64,000 nucleotides of DNA from NCBI RefSeq assembly GCF_002723915.1, contig NZ_BEWL01000001.1, positions 434,001-498,000 of the forward strand. The letters are read 5' to 3'. The stretch comes from Gluconobacter albidus. Lineage in GTDB: Bacteria > Pseudomonadota > Alphaproteobacteria > Acetobacterales > Acetobacteraceae. This document shows, in pieces, positions 30,228-38,534 of this stretch. The translations under genes and the position numbers were made by a program. The notes under the pieces are model-generated. The model was not told the DNA's origin. It was given only the letters and a program-made list of their open reading frames with translations, and ran no database searches. Every line of letters begins with the position of its first letter. The first letter of the stretch is position 1.

Positions 30228-30337
30228 AACCCTGTCAAAGGGGGAATGTGGAACGTAGTGTCCCCAGACCCTGCGTCCCCTGTTCCGAGGATTCATGAGC
30301 CCCACCGATCTCTCCCCGCCCTTTGACAGGGTTCTGA
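30224..30337. repeat. 19-bp inverted repeat around the dioxygenase start
   Basis: TCAGAACCCTGTCAAAGGG (30224-30242) is repeated exactly in inverse orientation at 30319-30337, with a 76-base spacer. The right arm lies within codons 9 to 15 of the dioxygenase gene; its ribosome site (GAGG, 30287-30290) and ATG (30295) lie in the loop. Inside the loop shorter pairings exist (GGGGA with TCCCC, GGAAC with GTTCC). I know of no element of this kind. Confidence 0.85.
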
Positions 30338-31044
30338 CCGGCATCGAAGACACCCTGCTGGAAAAAGGGTTCGCCTTCCTTCAGGCCCAGACCACACGCC
30401 CGCTGCTCGAACATGAAGGCCTGACCGACTGGCAGGGCTTCGCCGAGAGCTGGAACCATCTGGGCCTTGACCGTTACATGGCGGATGGCGGCCGTTACCG
30501 CCGTCGCCGCTATGCGACCTTCGCCGTCTCGGGCGAGACCATCACACGAAAAAAACATCAGCCCCATTACCAGAGCCGGGACTACAACCTGCTCAATGGC
30601 GGCGTTGAACGCTGGTTTCCGGCCGTGGCGGATTCGACGGCATCCCATCCCGCCATGACAGCCGCAATCCGCACCATCAGCACGATCGCGGATGCCCTGA
30701 CGCCACCGACGGAAAAGCCCCCGTCTTGGCATGTCGAGGTGCATCAGTTCCGCATTGAGGCCCGGCCCGGCAATGAAGGACGCCCCACACCTGAGGGCCT
30801 GCACCGCGACGGTGTAGACTGGGTTCTGGTCCTCATGGTTGCCCGGCACAACGTGGAACAGGGCGTCACCACCATCCACGACATGCGAAAGGAACCGCTC
30901 GGCTCCTTTACCCTCATCAATCCGCTCGATGCCGCCATCGTGGACGATCACCGCGTCTATCACGGCGTTACAGCGGTACAACCTGTCGATCCGTCTCAGC
31001 CGGCTTACCGGGACGTGCTCGTGGTCACGCTCCGTCATGAATGA
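30295..31044 (+). CDS. 2-oxoglutarate/Fe(II)-dependent dioxygenase family protein
   Basis: A 249-residue cytoplasmic protein like the 2OG-Fe dioxygenase family (PF10014) that includes L-isoleucine 4-hydroxylase. The iron-binding HxD is in GLHRDGVDWVLVLMV (H and D about residues 165-167), the distal His in DDHRVYHGVTAV (about 222), and a 2OG-binding Arg is likely in AYRDVLVVTLRH. HQFRIEAR is the family strand before the HxD. The substrate may be a free amino acid, but this is family inference. GAGG lies four bases ahead of ATG 30295. The first codons form one arm of a 19-bp inverted repeat, suggesting control at the RNA level. Confidence 0.85.
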   Translation: MSPTDLSPPFDRVLTGIEDTLLEKGFAFLQAQTTRPLLEHEGLTDWQGFAESWNHLGLDRYMADGGRYRRRRYATFAVSGETITRKKHQPHYQSRDYNLLNGGVERWFPAVADSTASHPAMTAAIRTISTIADALTPPTEKPPSWHVEVHQFRIEARPGNEGRPTPEGLHRDGVDWVLVLMVARHNVEQGVTTIHDMRKEPLGSFTLINPLDAAIVDDHRVYHGVTAVQPVDPSQPAYRDVLVVTLRHE

Positions 31045-31096
31045 CATCAGAACCTTCACAGATGCCCGTCTTCAATTTCGTGTTATGATAGGTCTT

Positions 31097-31636
31097 ATGT
31101 CGATCCAGCAGATTCTTTCCCGCCGCGCGGCAGTTCTGGCCCTGTCCGTCATGCTCCCCGCAGCGTTGTCCTGTGCGGATGCCGCCACCGGCAAAAACCA
31201 TCACCATACGCGTCACGCCGCGCAGCCTGCCAATGCCGGTGCGGCTCCCGTCATCCTGACGGCGCATCCGGGAACGAAGCTGGATGAAGACGCCCGCAAA
31301 CTGAACGAAGACGACCTGCAGGACGCGGCCAAGCATCACGATCAGCCGGTTGTACTCGTCGGTTCCGCATCGCTCTCGTCCGGCAAGAATGACGAAGCCC
31401 TGTTCGTACAGCTCCAGTCCGCCCGCCTCTGCGGCTCCGCAGGCTGCACCACCTCGGTCTATCTGAAGCACAACGATACCTGGAATACGGTTCTGGACTC
31501 GGTGAACGGCGATATTTCCGTCCTGCCCACACGCCATAAAGGCATGCACGACCTTCTGATCAGCCCGAACGACCGCTGGATCTGGAACGGCAAGGAATAT
31601 CAGGACACGCTCAGCGCCCCGCCGATGCCCAAATAA
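31097..31636 (+). CDS. Exported protein of unknown function
   Basis: A 179-residue exported protein. The signal peptide (MSIQQILSRRAAVLALSVML then PAALSCADA, cleavage near residue 30) carries a Cys before ADA but not a standard lipobox. Histidine-rich NHHHTRHAA follows. The mature domain has DQPVVLVGSASLSSGKNDEALFVQLQ, CGSAGCTTSVY with a probable disulfide, and ends in WIWNGKEYQD. I do not recognise the family, but the pattern resembles small periplasmic proteins that sense dosage of another component. ATG 31097 is chosen for AGGT upstream; 31037 and 31085 are in frame. Confidence 0.65.
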   Translation: MSIQQILSRRAAVLALSVMLPAALSCADAATGKNHHHTRHAAQPANAGAAPVILTAHPGTKLDEDARKLNEDDLQDAAKHHDQPVVLVGSASLSSGKNDEALFVQLQSARLCGSAGCTTSVYLKHNDTWNTVLDSVNGDISVLPTRHKGMHDLLISPNDRWIWNGKEYQDTLSAPPMPK

Positions 31637-31658
31637 CTGCTGTTTTTTCTGGAAGGTC

Positions 31659-31732
31659 TGGAGCGGGCGAGGGGAATCGAACCCCCGTATGCAGCTTGGG
31701 AAGCTGCCGTTCTACCATTGAACTACGCCCGC
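31659..31732 (-). tRNA. tRNA-Gly (anticodon CCC)
   Basis: Folds as a complete 74-base tRNA on the minus strand including encoded CCA. The acceptor stem is GCGGGCG/CGCCCGC, D stem GTTC/GAAC, anticodon stem GCAGC/GCTGC with loop TTCCCAA (anticodon CCC, reading GGG), a four-base variable loop, and a T-loop TTCGATT. The discriminator base is T. It stands alone between an exported-protein gene and the metZ leader. Confidence 0.96.
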
Positions 31733-31797
31733 ACTCGGCGCTGAGCATAACTGCTCCGCCTTTCTTCCGCAATCCACCTCACCCGAACTTCAGGGTG

Positions 31798-31827
31798 TTG
31801 ACGCAAAACCGAAATACAGCCCATAGT
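31798..31827 (+). promoter_or_regulatory. Promoter of the metZ leader
   Basis: TTGACG (31798-31803), 18 bases, CATAGT (31822-31827). Five and four matches to consensus. Expected start near 31834, about 25 bases before the SAM-II aptamer, as is usual for these leaders. Confidence 0.6.
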
Positions 31828-31857
31828 CCGGCTGTCAGAAGCGCTCCGACGTAGCTG

Positions 31858-31917
31858 ACCCTCGTGATTTGAGCGGCCGGCTTGCGGCGAGGTTAAAGAA
31901 TTGCGCTAAAGAGGCCC
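31858..31917 (+). promoter_or_regulatory. SAM-II riboswitch
   Basis: The stretch contains the SAM-II consensus blocks in order: CTCGTGATTTGAG, GGCCGGCTTGC, GGTTAAA and GCTAAAGAGG. These form the P1 helix and the pseudoknot that binds S-adenosylmethionine; SAM-II is typical of alphaproteobacteria and sits before metA or metZ-type genes. Downstream, GCCCTGC (31914-31920) can pair with GCAGGGC (31976-31982), followed by GTTTTA, which may be the switching structure. The 270-base gap 31733-32002 contains the promoter, this element and the metZ ribosome site. Confidence 0.92.
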
Positions 31918-32002
31918 TGCGTCGTTATCGAACGATTCCCAGGACTTCCACGGCCCGCCACATGCGTCCTGTTCAGCAGGGCGTTTTATGGAGGGACACA
32001 TC

Positions 32003-33196
32003 ATGTCTACAGAAAACTGGCGCACCGCCACGCGCCTCCTGCACGAAGCCCCGAACCGCACAGAATTCGGCGAGACCTCGGAAGCCCTCTTCCTGACCTC
32101 CGGCTTCGTCTATGACAGTGCTGAACAGGCCGCCGCAACCTTCACGGGCGACGTCCAGCATTTCCAGTATTCCCGCTTCGGCAACCCAACCGTCGATACA
32201 CTTCAGGAGCGCCTCGCACTCCTCGAGGGTGCTGAAGCCTGCGTTGCCACCGCAACCGGCATGGGCGCCGTCTCCTCGGCTATCCTGTCGCATGTAAAAG
32301 CCGGAGACCGCGTCGTGGCCTCCCGCGCCATTTTCGGCTCCTGCTACTGGATCGTCACCAACCTCCTGCCCCGCTACGGCATCGAGACCGAACTGGTGGA
32401 CGGCACGGATTACGACGCCTGGGAGCGCGCCCTTTCCAAGCCGACGGCTGCGGTTCTGATCGAAAGCCCGTCCAACCCGATGCTCGACGTCCTCGACATC
32501 GCCCGCGTGGCCGAGCTGACGCACAAGGCTGGCGGCCTGCTGATCGTGGACAACGTGTTCGCAACACCGCTCGGGCAATCCCCGCTCAAGCTGGGCGCCG
32601 ATGTGATCGTCTATTCCTGTACGAAACATATCGACGGTCAGGGCCGTGTTCTTGGCGGCGCAGTGCTCGGGTCCAGCGCATGGATCAACGAGACGCTTCA
32701 GCCCTACACCCGTAATACCGGCAATGCCCTCTCGCCGTTCAACGCCTGGGTTCTGCTCAAGGGTCTGGAAACGCTCCAGCTCCGGACGGACGCCATGGCC
32801 CGCAATGCCGCCGCCGTCGCCGATGCGCTGGCCGAACTGCCAGGTGTCGTTCAGGTCCGCTATCCGGGCCGCGCCGACCATCCGCAGTATGAACTTGCCA
32901 AAGCACAGATGAGCAATGGCGGCTCCATGGTGGCGTTCGTGGTGGACAAAGGCCGTGAAGGCGCATTCGCCTTCATGAATGCCTTCAAGGTCATCGCGAT
33001 TTCCAACAATCTTGGCGACGCCCGCAGCCTTGCAACGCATCCCGCCACGACGACCCATATGCGCGTCAGCGAAGATGAACGCGCGCGTCTGGGCATCACA
33101 GACGGAGCCATTCGCCTCTCCGTCGGCCTCGAAGATCCTGCAGACCTGATCGACGATCTGAAGCGCGGTGCCGCAGCAGTTGCGGCCCTTGCATAA
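32003..33196 (+). CDS. metZ: O-succinylhomoserine sulfhydrylase
   Basis: A 397-residue PLP enzyme of the Cys/Met metabolism family. MetZ makes homocysteine directly from O-succinyl- or O-acetylhomoserine and sulfide. Motifs include GYVYDSAEQ-like GFVYDSAEQAAATF, FQYSRFGNPTV, ETG-like ATATGMGAVSSAIL, SPSNPMLDVLD, IVDNVFATP and the Schiff-base Lys in VIVYSCTKHIDGQGRV. The family covers several related enzymes (MetB, MetC, MetY); the N-terminus with TRLLHEAPNRTEFGETSEALFLTSGFVY matches MetZ best. GGAGGG lies seven bases before ATG 32003. A SAM-II riboswitch upstream implies repression by S-adenosylmethionine. Confidence 0.92.
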   Translation: MSTENWRTATRLLHEAPNRTEFGETSEALFLTSGFVYDSAEQAAATFTGDVQHFQYSRFGNPTVDTLQERLALLEGAEACVATATGMGAVSSAILSHVKAGDRVVASRAIFGSCYWIVTNLLPRYGIETELVDGTDYDAWERALSKPTAAVLIESPSNPMLDVLDIARVAELTHKAGGLLIVDNVFATPLGQSPLKLGADVIVYSCTKHIDGQGRVLGGAVLGSSAWINETLQPYTRNTGNALSPFNAWVLLKGLETLQLRTDAMARNAAAVADALAELPGVVQVRYPGRADHPQYELAKAQMSNGGSMVAFVVDKGREGAFAFMNAFKVIAISNNLGDARSLATHPATTTHMRVSEDERARLGITDGAIRLSVGLEDPADLIDDLKRGAAAVAALA

Positions 33197-33237
33197 GTTT
33201 TCCTGACAAAAGGGCGGGATGGCTTTACAATGGCATT

Positions 33238-33711
33238 ATGCCTGACAAGTCATCCCACCCCCTTCTCCATGCCGACCCCGAAACGGCACTCGCCGAAGCC
33301 ATGGAAACTGCACCATGCTTCAGCAAAACCACGGACGACGTGACAGTCACGGTCCGGACCTTCTGGCTGGACGACCAGTCCCATCCTGAAGACCACCAGT
33401 ACGCCTGGGCCTATCACATCAGCATCGAGAACGAGCGGAAAGACACCTTCCAGCTCCTGTCCCGGAGTTGGGAAATCGTGGATGGACTGGGCCGCAAGGA
33501 GCATGTCCATGGCGATGGCGTCGTCGGCGAACAGCCGGTGATCGCCCCGCAGGAACAGTTCGACTACACGTCCGGCGCCATGCTGACCACGCCCTCGGGA
33601 TTCATGCACGGCACCTATCACATGCTGGAGCCGCGTTCGGGCCACCGCTTCGACGTCAGCATCCCCGTGTTCAGCCTCGACAGCCCCCACGACAGCACGC
33701 TGATCCACTGA
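33238..33711 (+). CDS. apaG: ApaG-domain protein
   Basis: A 157-residue protein with the ApaG fold, a seven-stranded fibronectin-like domain. Function is debated: linked to Co2+/Mg2+ resistance and diadenosine tetraphosphate phenotypes in enterobacteria. Motifs: VTVTVRTFWLDDQSHPEDHQYAWAYHISIEN, LLSRSWEIVDGLGRKEHVHGDGVVGEQPVI with the GxGxxG-like GDGVVG loop, and YTSGAMLTTPSGFMHGTYHM. It is slightly longer than E. coli ApaG owing to a 25-residue N-terminal extension. It lies 41 bases after metZ and 84 bases before ispDF. Confidence 0.93.
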   Translation: MPDKSSHPLLHADPETALAEAMETAPCFSKTTDDVTVTVRTFWLDDQSHPEDHQYAWAYHISIENERKDTFQLLSRSWEIVDGLGRKEHVHGDGVVGEQPVIAPQEQFDYTSGAMLTTPSGFMHGTYHMLEPRSGHRFDVSIPVFSLDSPHDSTLIH

Positions 33712-33795
33712 CAGGCCGTGCCGGGAACCTGCGCAGAACGGCGCGGACAGCAGCGCGACCTTGACGTCCCTGCCGTCCCGGCCCATTCCTCCCCC

Positions 33796-34962
33796 ATGCG
33801 TATCGCTGCCCTTCTTCTCGCTGCCGGTCGTGGCCGGCGCTTCGATGCGTCCTCGCCGAACGGGGACACTTCTTCCAAGCAGTTCCGGATGCTGCGGGGC
33901 AAACCCGTCATCCGCAGAGCCGCCGAAGCCCTCCTGCCGCATGTGGACGTGCTGCTGCCGGTTGGGGACGATCCCCTGCTGGCCGACAGCCTGAAAGGGC
34001 TGGACGTTTTGCCGCCCGTCAGCGGCGGTACGGAACGCCATGACAGCGTGCGCAACGGCCTCGAAGCCCTTGCTGCCCTCCCCGAGCCGCCCGATCTGGT
34101 GCTGGTTCATGACGGCGCCCGCCCCTGCGTCCCGGCAGACGTCGTACAAAACGTCATCAGCGCGCTGAAAACCCATGAGGGCGTGATCCCGGCCGTCGCC
34201 GTCATCGACACGATCAAGAAGGCCACCGACGGCATCATCGTCGACACCGTCCCGCGGGACGGACTGTGGCGTGCCCAGACCCCGCAGGGCTTCCGCTTCG
34301 GCACCCTGCTCGAACTTCACCGTACCCTGCGCGATGCCCGCACCGACGACGCCGCCCTGCTCGAACAGGCAGGCCATCCGGTGGCGATCGTTCAGGGGTC
34401 GGAAGACAATATCAAACTGACTGTTGCGGAGGACCTGATGCGTCTTGAAGGTGTGATTGACCGGAACCTGCTGCCCCGCGTCGGACTGGGCTATGATGTC
34501 CATGCCTTCGAGGAAGGCCGCAAGCTGATCCTGTGTGGTATCGAGGTGCCCCATACGAAGGGCCTCGCCGGGCATTCCGACGCCGATGTCGGCATCCACA
34601 CGCTGTGCGATGCCATTTACGGTGCACTGGCTGAAGGCGATATCGGCCGCCATTTCCCGCCTTCCGACAATGAATGGAAGGACATGGACTCGGCACGCTT
34701 CCTGATCCACGCTGGCGAACGCATCCGCGAGCGCGGCGGATTTCTCGTGAACGCCGACGTCACGCTGATCTGCGAACGCCCCAAGATCGGCCCCCATGCC
34801 GAAACCATGCGTCAGCGTCTTGCCGATCTGCTGAAGGTTAGCATCAGCCGCATCTCGGTCAAAGCCACGACCTCCGAGCGCCTGGGCTTTACGGGCCGTG
34901 AAGAAGGGATTGCCGCCACCGCGACCGTCAGCATCATGGTCCCGGATAACGGAGAAGCCTGA
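33796..34962 (+). CDS. ispDF: Fused IspD/IspF isoprenoid enzyme
   Basis: A 388-residue fusion of two MEP-pathway enzymes, common in alphaproteobacteria. The IspD half (1-225) is 2-C-methyl-D-erythritol 4-phosphate cytidylyltransferase, with [31 protein letters not shown] and VHDGARPCV. The IspF half (from about 232) is 2-C-methyl-D-erythritol 2,4-cyclodiphosphate synthase, with [15 protein letters not shown] (zinc D-x-H), [31 protein letters not shown] and [23 protein letters not shown] 33796 is chosen because it starts the IspD fold; no clear ribosome site is visible. IspE catalyses the step between the two halves and is not in the window. A strong terminator follows. Confidence 0.95.
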   Translation: MRIAALLLAAGRGRRFDASSPNGDTSSKQFRMLRGKPVIRRAAEALLPHVDVLLPVGDDPLLADSLKGLDVLPPVSGGTERHDSVRNGLEALAALPEPPDLVLVHDGARPCVPADVVQNVISALKTHEGVIPAVAVIDTIKKATDGIIVDTVPRDGLWRAQTPQGFRFGTLLELHRTLRDARTDDAALLEQAGHPVAIVQGSEDNIKLTVAEDLMRLEGVIDRNLLPRVGLGYDVHAFEEGRKLILCGIEVPHTKGLAGHSDADVGIHTLCDAIYGALAEGDIGRHFPPSDNEWKDMDSARFLIHAGERIRERGGFLVNADVTLICERPKIGPHAETMRQRLADLLKVSISRISVKATTSERLGFTGREEGIAATATVSIMVPDNGEA

Positions 34963-34980
34963 CCGGCAGTTCCGGTTACG

Positions 34981-35018
34981 AAAAAGCCCGGCCTTCCTCA
35001 CGGAAACCGGGCTTTTTT
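34981..35018. terminator. Strong bidirectional terminator
   Basis: AAAAAGCCCGG (34981-34991) pairs perfectly with CCGGGCTTTTT (35007-35017), with a 15-base loop and T-runs in both directions. It closes ispDF and the convergent small membrane protein gene. Confidence 0.9.
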
Positions 35019-35039
35019 ATTGCCTGAATAACCGGAAAA

Positions 35040-35171
35040 TCAGCCGTGAATGGCGCAGACCACCACGATCAGTGGTGTCGCGGCCAAAAAGAGCCAGGCT
35101 CCTATGGAGCAGGTTTTCACGATACGGGTACCCATGTGACGCAGCAGGGGCTTACGAACGGATACAGACAT
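35040..35171 (-). CDS. 43-residue membrane protein, unknown
   Basis: A short reading frame on the minus strand beginning MSVSVRKPLLRHMGTRIVK and continuing with a single hydrophobic helix, SIGAWLFLAATPLIVVVCA, ending IHG. The basic N-terminus and central helix predict an inner-membrane protein with the N-terminus in the cytoplasm. GAGGAAATT lies just ahead of ATG 35171, a good ribosome site. The bidirectional terminator at 34981-35018 follows its stop. It is too short for ordinary gene-length cut-offs. I do not recognise a family. The flanking stretch 35172-35325 shows no other gene. Confidence 0.65.
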   Translation of the reverse strand: MSVSVRKPLLRHMGTRIVKTCSIGAWLFLAATPLIVVVCAIHG

Positions 35172-35325
35172 AATTTCCTCGACTCTGACAGTATTCGACA
35201 GAACCGGAAATAGCGCCCGGTCCCCGGCGGGGGCGAGTCACCAATCATCTCGTTCTGTCACATGGCAGGGCCTTCAATGATCCCCGAATATGGCAAGATC
35301 ATGCCCCATTCAGGGCATTTTCCTC

Positions 35326-36021
35326 TCAGATCGAAACCTTGCGCCCCAGTGTCAGGAACAGTCCCGCATCGAGAATATCTTTCTCGCGATTTTCCATCGT
35401 GCGGACGAGTTCCTCATCCTGCCCCCATTTCGCAAGCTGGGACTTTTCGTCGTGATTGGCCCAGAGAACCGTATCCACGAGGCTGACAGCCCCTCCCACG
35501 ACCGCAAGCGACAGAAGCAGGCTGCCCGTCGCCTGTGCCAGAACGCCCAGAACCGCAAGTTCCAGATCGTCCCGCCCTGCCAGCAACTGGGCCAAAGCGT
35601 CCAGATATCCCTCCTGCTGTACGACCGGCATGAGACCATCGGTTACACTCGGGTGGATCCCGTAACCCGAAAGCCAGGCAAAAACCTGCTTCGCAACCGG
35701 CCCGATCCCGTCTTCGCAATAACAGAGTCCGTCATCCACCCCGAGTCCGAGGAGCATGTCCCGTGCTGCCCGCGGATCCGGCGCGATCCTCTCGATCATC
35801 GTCCCAGCGATCCGGGTCAGGGGCAGCGCATCAGGCGTGAAGGACGCATTTTCCGCAATCCCTCCCCACTCCCCGGCAATAGCCTCGGCCAGAGCAGACG
35901 ACCGGACGGCCAGAACCCGTCCCTGCGGCAGACGGATCGGCCGTCCATCCAGACGCGGTTCGAACAAGCCGTTCTCGGATACTACCGAAACCGCTTTCCA
36001 GAAACGCTTGTGCCCGCTCAA
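35326..36021 (-). CDS. ATP12-family F1-ATPase assembly chaperone
   Basis: A 231-residue protein of the ATP12 family, which in mitochondria and alphaproteobacteria binds the F1 alpha subunit during assembly of ATP synthase. N-terminal RFWKAVSVVSENGLFEPRLDGRPIRLPQGRVL matches the family's core, and EWGGIAENASFTPDALPLTRIAGTMIERI and NHDEKSQLAKWGQDEEL follow. The start is TTG 36021, overlapping the stop of the AsmA-like gene (TTGA); coupling is likely. Placed last in the rarA-rluC-asmA-ATP12 string. Confidence 0.88.
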   Translation of the reverse strand: MSGHKRFWKAVSVVSENGLFEPRLDGRPIRLPQGRVLAVRSSALAEAIAGEWGGIAENASFTPDALPLTRIAGTMIERIAPDPRAARDMLLGLGVDDGLCYCEDGIGPVAKQVFAWLSGYGIHPSVTDGLMPVVQQEGYLDALAQLLAGRDDLELAVLGVLAQATGSLLLSLAVVGGAVSLVDTVLWANHDEKSQLAKWGQDEELVRTMENREKDILDAGLFLTLGRKVSI

Positions 36022-38534
36022 TGCAGAACTCCCAGAGCCCGCAGGATGTCCCCGGCTTTCGAATGATGGACCTTGATCGCCTCGGGGGCCGGACCCGGCT
36101 GTCCCTCACGCGCAGCAGCGAGGGGCGCCGTGCACGGATCGGCAGCATTACCATCCCCGCCGATCGTTACATGGAAATTGCCGCCCGCATCCCGGTCCTG
36201 CGCGACATGCGGTGCATCCAGCGTGCCCGTCAGAACCACGGGTGTGGACGCCCCCGCGCCTTCAAAATCCACCACCGGCAGAAGGCGCAGATCCAGAACC
36301 TGCGTCCCAAGACCGACCGTCCCACTCCCGGAGACAGAAAAGCGCCCGGACTGGAGCCCCAGCGTGTCGATATGCGCCATATCGTTTGCGATACTCATAT
36401 GCAGCCCCAGACACCGCAGCGACCGATCCCCTTTCCCAATGACCACACTGGCCGCAGACCCTGCCATCTGCCCAAGCAGCGCGCTCTGCACCTGACCGTC
36501 CACCATCGAGAGGCCCAGATGTCCCTCCAGCGACTGCCGCATTTCGTCAGCGCTGTTGCCCCGGGCCGAGAGATACCCCACGACCTGCACAGGCCCCTGA
36601 AGCAGAAGCGGCATTCCAAGCCGCGTCTCCATCAGACCAGCCGGCAGAATGAGCGGCTGGAACGTCACGTTCCCCGTAACCGGAAGCGCACCGGCATCCA
36701 GTTCCGCCATCCCTGAAAGCGTCAGCCCCTGCGCCTGCCCGGAAATCGGGTCCAGACGCAGATGCCCGCCCGAAAGCGTCAGGCGCGTCGCCAGACCGGT
36801 ATACTCCCGCCCCGCAAACACGACGTGATCAGCCGCCAGATGCAGGTTCAGATCCTGCGCCCGCAGACGCCTGACCCAGACTGGCGTGGGATCCGGAGCG
36901 CTCTGGATCCCGGCGGACGGATGTTCCTCCGCTTGGGCCGGAACGCTCTTCACGTCCTGCGACGGGCTTTCCGTCGCATTCGGAGCAGCCGCAGCCGGCG
37001 CAGCAGCAGCTTTGGGGGCCGGCTCAAGCCAGAGCCCCTTGAGCACGTCCAGATCCATGTTCGCGGCATGAATGTTTCCGCTCACAACCGGCGGCACGCC
37101 CTGCCCCAGAACCACCTTCAGAGCCCCATCCACAGACAGTTCCTGACTGCCGAATGTCAGGCCATCAAGCGAAAGGCTTTCGCGGTCATGTGTCTCCAGC
37201 GTGCCATGCAGGCTCACATCATGCAGGAGCGCACCCGGCAGATGGAGTGTTTTGCCGCTCCCTTCCGCCACCAGATGCCCACTCTCCGCACCAACCGTTC
37301 CCGAAACGGCGACACGGGCCTTGTCCTGCGCATTGAGGGATGGCGCACCGGAGAGGAGCGTGGTCTGGCTGCGCAGTTCCGCCGTCAGCGGCACCGCAGT
37401 CTGCAGGCCATTCCGCCAGGCCGTAAGCGCCTGCTGCATCGTCTCGGCCCCGGCTTCCACATGCCACGCCGTATCGCGCCACTGCGTATCCGCCGTGACC
37501 GTCAGCGCCGCATCCGGAGCCGCAGCATCAAGATGGAGATTCTGGACCGCACCCTGTCTCAGCCCGACAGAACCGGCATGCAGATGAACGCGCGTGGGCG
37601 TCATCGTCTCCACAAGCCGGTGCAGCAGTGCGCTCCCGTCCAGACCGGCCAGCGAACCGGGGCTGCTCTGAAGCGCGACATCTCCGCCCAGAGACGGAAC
37701 ATCCGGCAGATTGGCATGCGGGAACAGACGATGTGCGTCCTGAAGGTTGGGCCACTCGCCCTGAACCGTCAGCAACACGTTTTCCATCCGGGAGGGATTA
37801 CCGATCCGCCCGTCCAGATTGAGCCAATCCCGCCTGTCGCCCTCACCCAACGTCGTGCCGATGCTGAACGCCCAGGGTTGAGTTCCCTGAATTTGCGACA
37901 AATTGCCGATATGCCCCTTCAGCGTGAACGGCGTCCCGGCATGATGGCCCTGAAGGCTGATCCACGGACTGGGGCTGCGCAGCCCCGCCAGATCCAGCAC
38001 ATCCAGACCGAACGATCCGCTGGTGCGGGTCAAACGGTCATTCCAGAGCACGGCGGTCTGCGTGACATGCAGCCCATCAAGCGACAGGTCCCAATGCGCG
38101 TGAATCCGCTGGCCGCTCCGTGTCTTCACCGGCAGGGAGGCATCCTCGTCCTCACGATCCGGCGTCAGGGACCAGTTGGCCTGTCCATCCGAACCGCGCA
38201 CCAGATTGACCGTCGCCTTCTCGATCACAACGTCCTGAAACCGCACCTCACGGTGCAGCAGGGCGAAAATGGCAATCCCCGCATGGATCGTATGAGCCTT
38301 GAGAACCGGCGTCTGTCCATCGCGCGTCAGAACGACATCGGAGGCCTCGAAGGCCGGCCAGGGCAGAAGCTGCACCGACGAATGACGGACCTGCATCGAA
38401 AGCCCGGTCTGGTGCCTAAGCGCCACGGCCACACGCTCGCGGAGCGCATCCTGATCAATCAGGACATGGGTAGCCACGCTCACACCGACAAAAGCAACGA
38501 TGACGGCAATCAGACCGCCGGTAAGCTTCTTCAT
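36018..38534 (-). CDS. AsmA family envelope protein
   Basis: An 838-residue AsmA-type protein with one N-terminal membrane helix (MKKLTGGLIAVIVAFVGVSV) and a very long periplasmic part. The N-terminal chorein-like region has GLSMQVRHSSVQLLPWPAFEASDVVLT. The C-terminal AsmA_2 part has LRLDPISGQAQGLTLSGMAELDAGALPVTGNVTFQPLILPAG and SGSGTVGLGTQVLDLRLLPVVDFEG. AsmA-like proteins are thought to move or buffer phospholipids between membranes. A Pro/Ala low-complexity stretch (about 500-550) separates two halves. Stop and start overlap both neighbours by four bases. Confidence 0.85.
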   Translation of the reverse strand: MKKLTGGLIAVIVAFVGVSVATHVLIDQDALRERVAVALRHQTGLSMQVRHSSVQLLPWPAFEASDVVLTRDGQTPVLKAHTIHAGIAIFALLHREVRFQDVVIEKATVNLVRGSDGQANWSLTPDREDEDASLPVKTRSGQRIHAHWDLSLDGLHVTQTAVLWNDRLTRTSGSFGLDVLDLAGLRSPSPWISLQGHHAGTPFTLKGHIGNLSQIQGTQPWAFSIGTTLGEGDRRDWLNLDGRIGNPSRMENVLLTVQGEWPNLQDAHRLFPHANLPDVPSLGGDVALQSSPGSLAGLDGSALLHRLVETMTPTRVHLHAGSVGLRQGAVQNLHLDAAAPDAALTVTADTQWRDTAWHVEAGAETMQQALTAWRNGLQTAVPLTAELRSQTTLLSGAPSLNAQDKARVAVSGTVGAESGHLVAEGSGKTLHLPGALLHDVSLHGTLETHDRESLSLDGLTFGSQELSVDGALKVVLGQGVPPVVSGNIHAANMDLDVLKGLWLEPAPKAAAAPAAAAPNATESPSQDVKSVPAQAEEHPSAGIQSAPDPTPVWVRRLRAQDLNLHLAADHVVFAGREYTGLATRLTLSGGHLRLDPISGQAQGLTLSGMAELDAGALPVTGNVTFQPLILPAGLMETRLGMPLLLQGPVQVVGYLSARGNSADEMRQSLEGHLGLSMVDGQVQSALLGQMAGSAASVVIGKGDRSLRCLGLHMSIANDMAHIDTLGLQSGRFSVSGSGTVGLGTQVLDLRLLPVVDFEGAGASTPVVLTGTLDAPHVAQDRDAGGNFHVTIGGDGNAADPCTAPLAAAREGQPGPAPEAIKVHHSKAGDILRALGVLH

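Noticed and set aside
33250-35001. 583-codon frame opposite apaG and ispDF
   Set aside because: Runs through two genuine genes on the other strand and lacks any recognisable domain.
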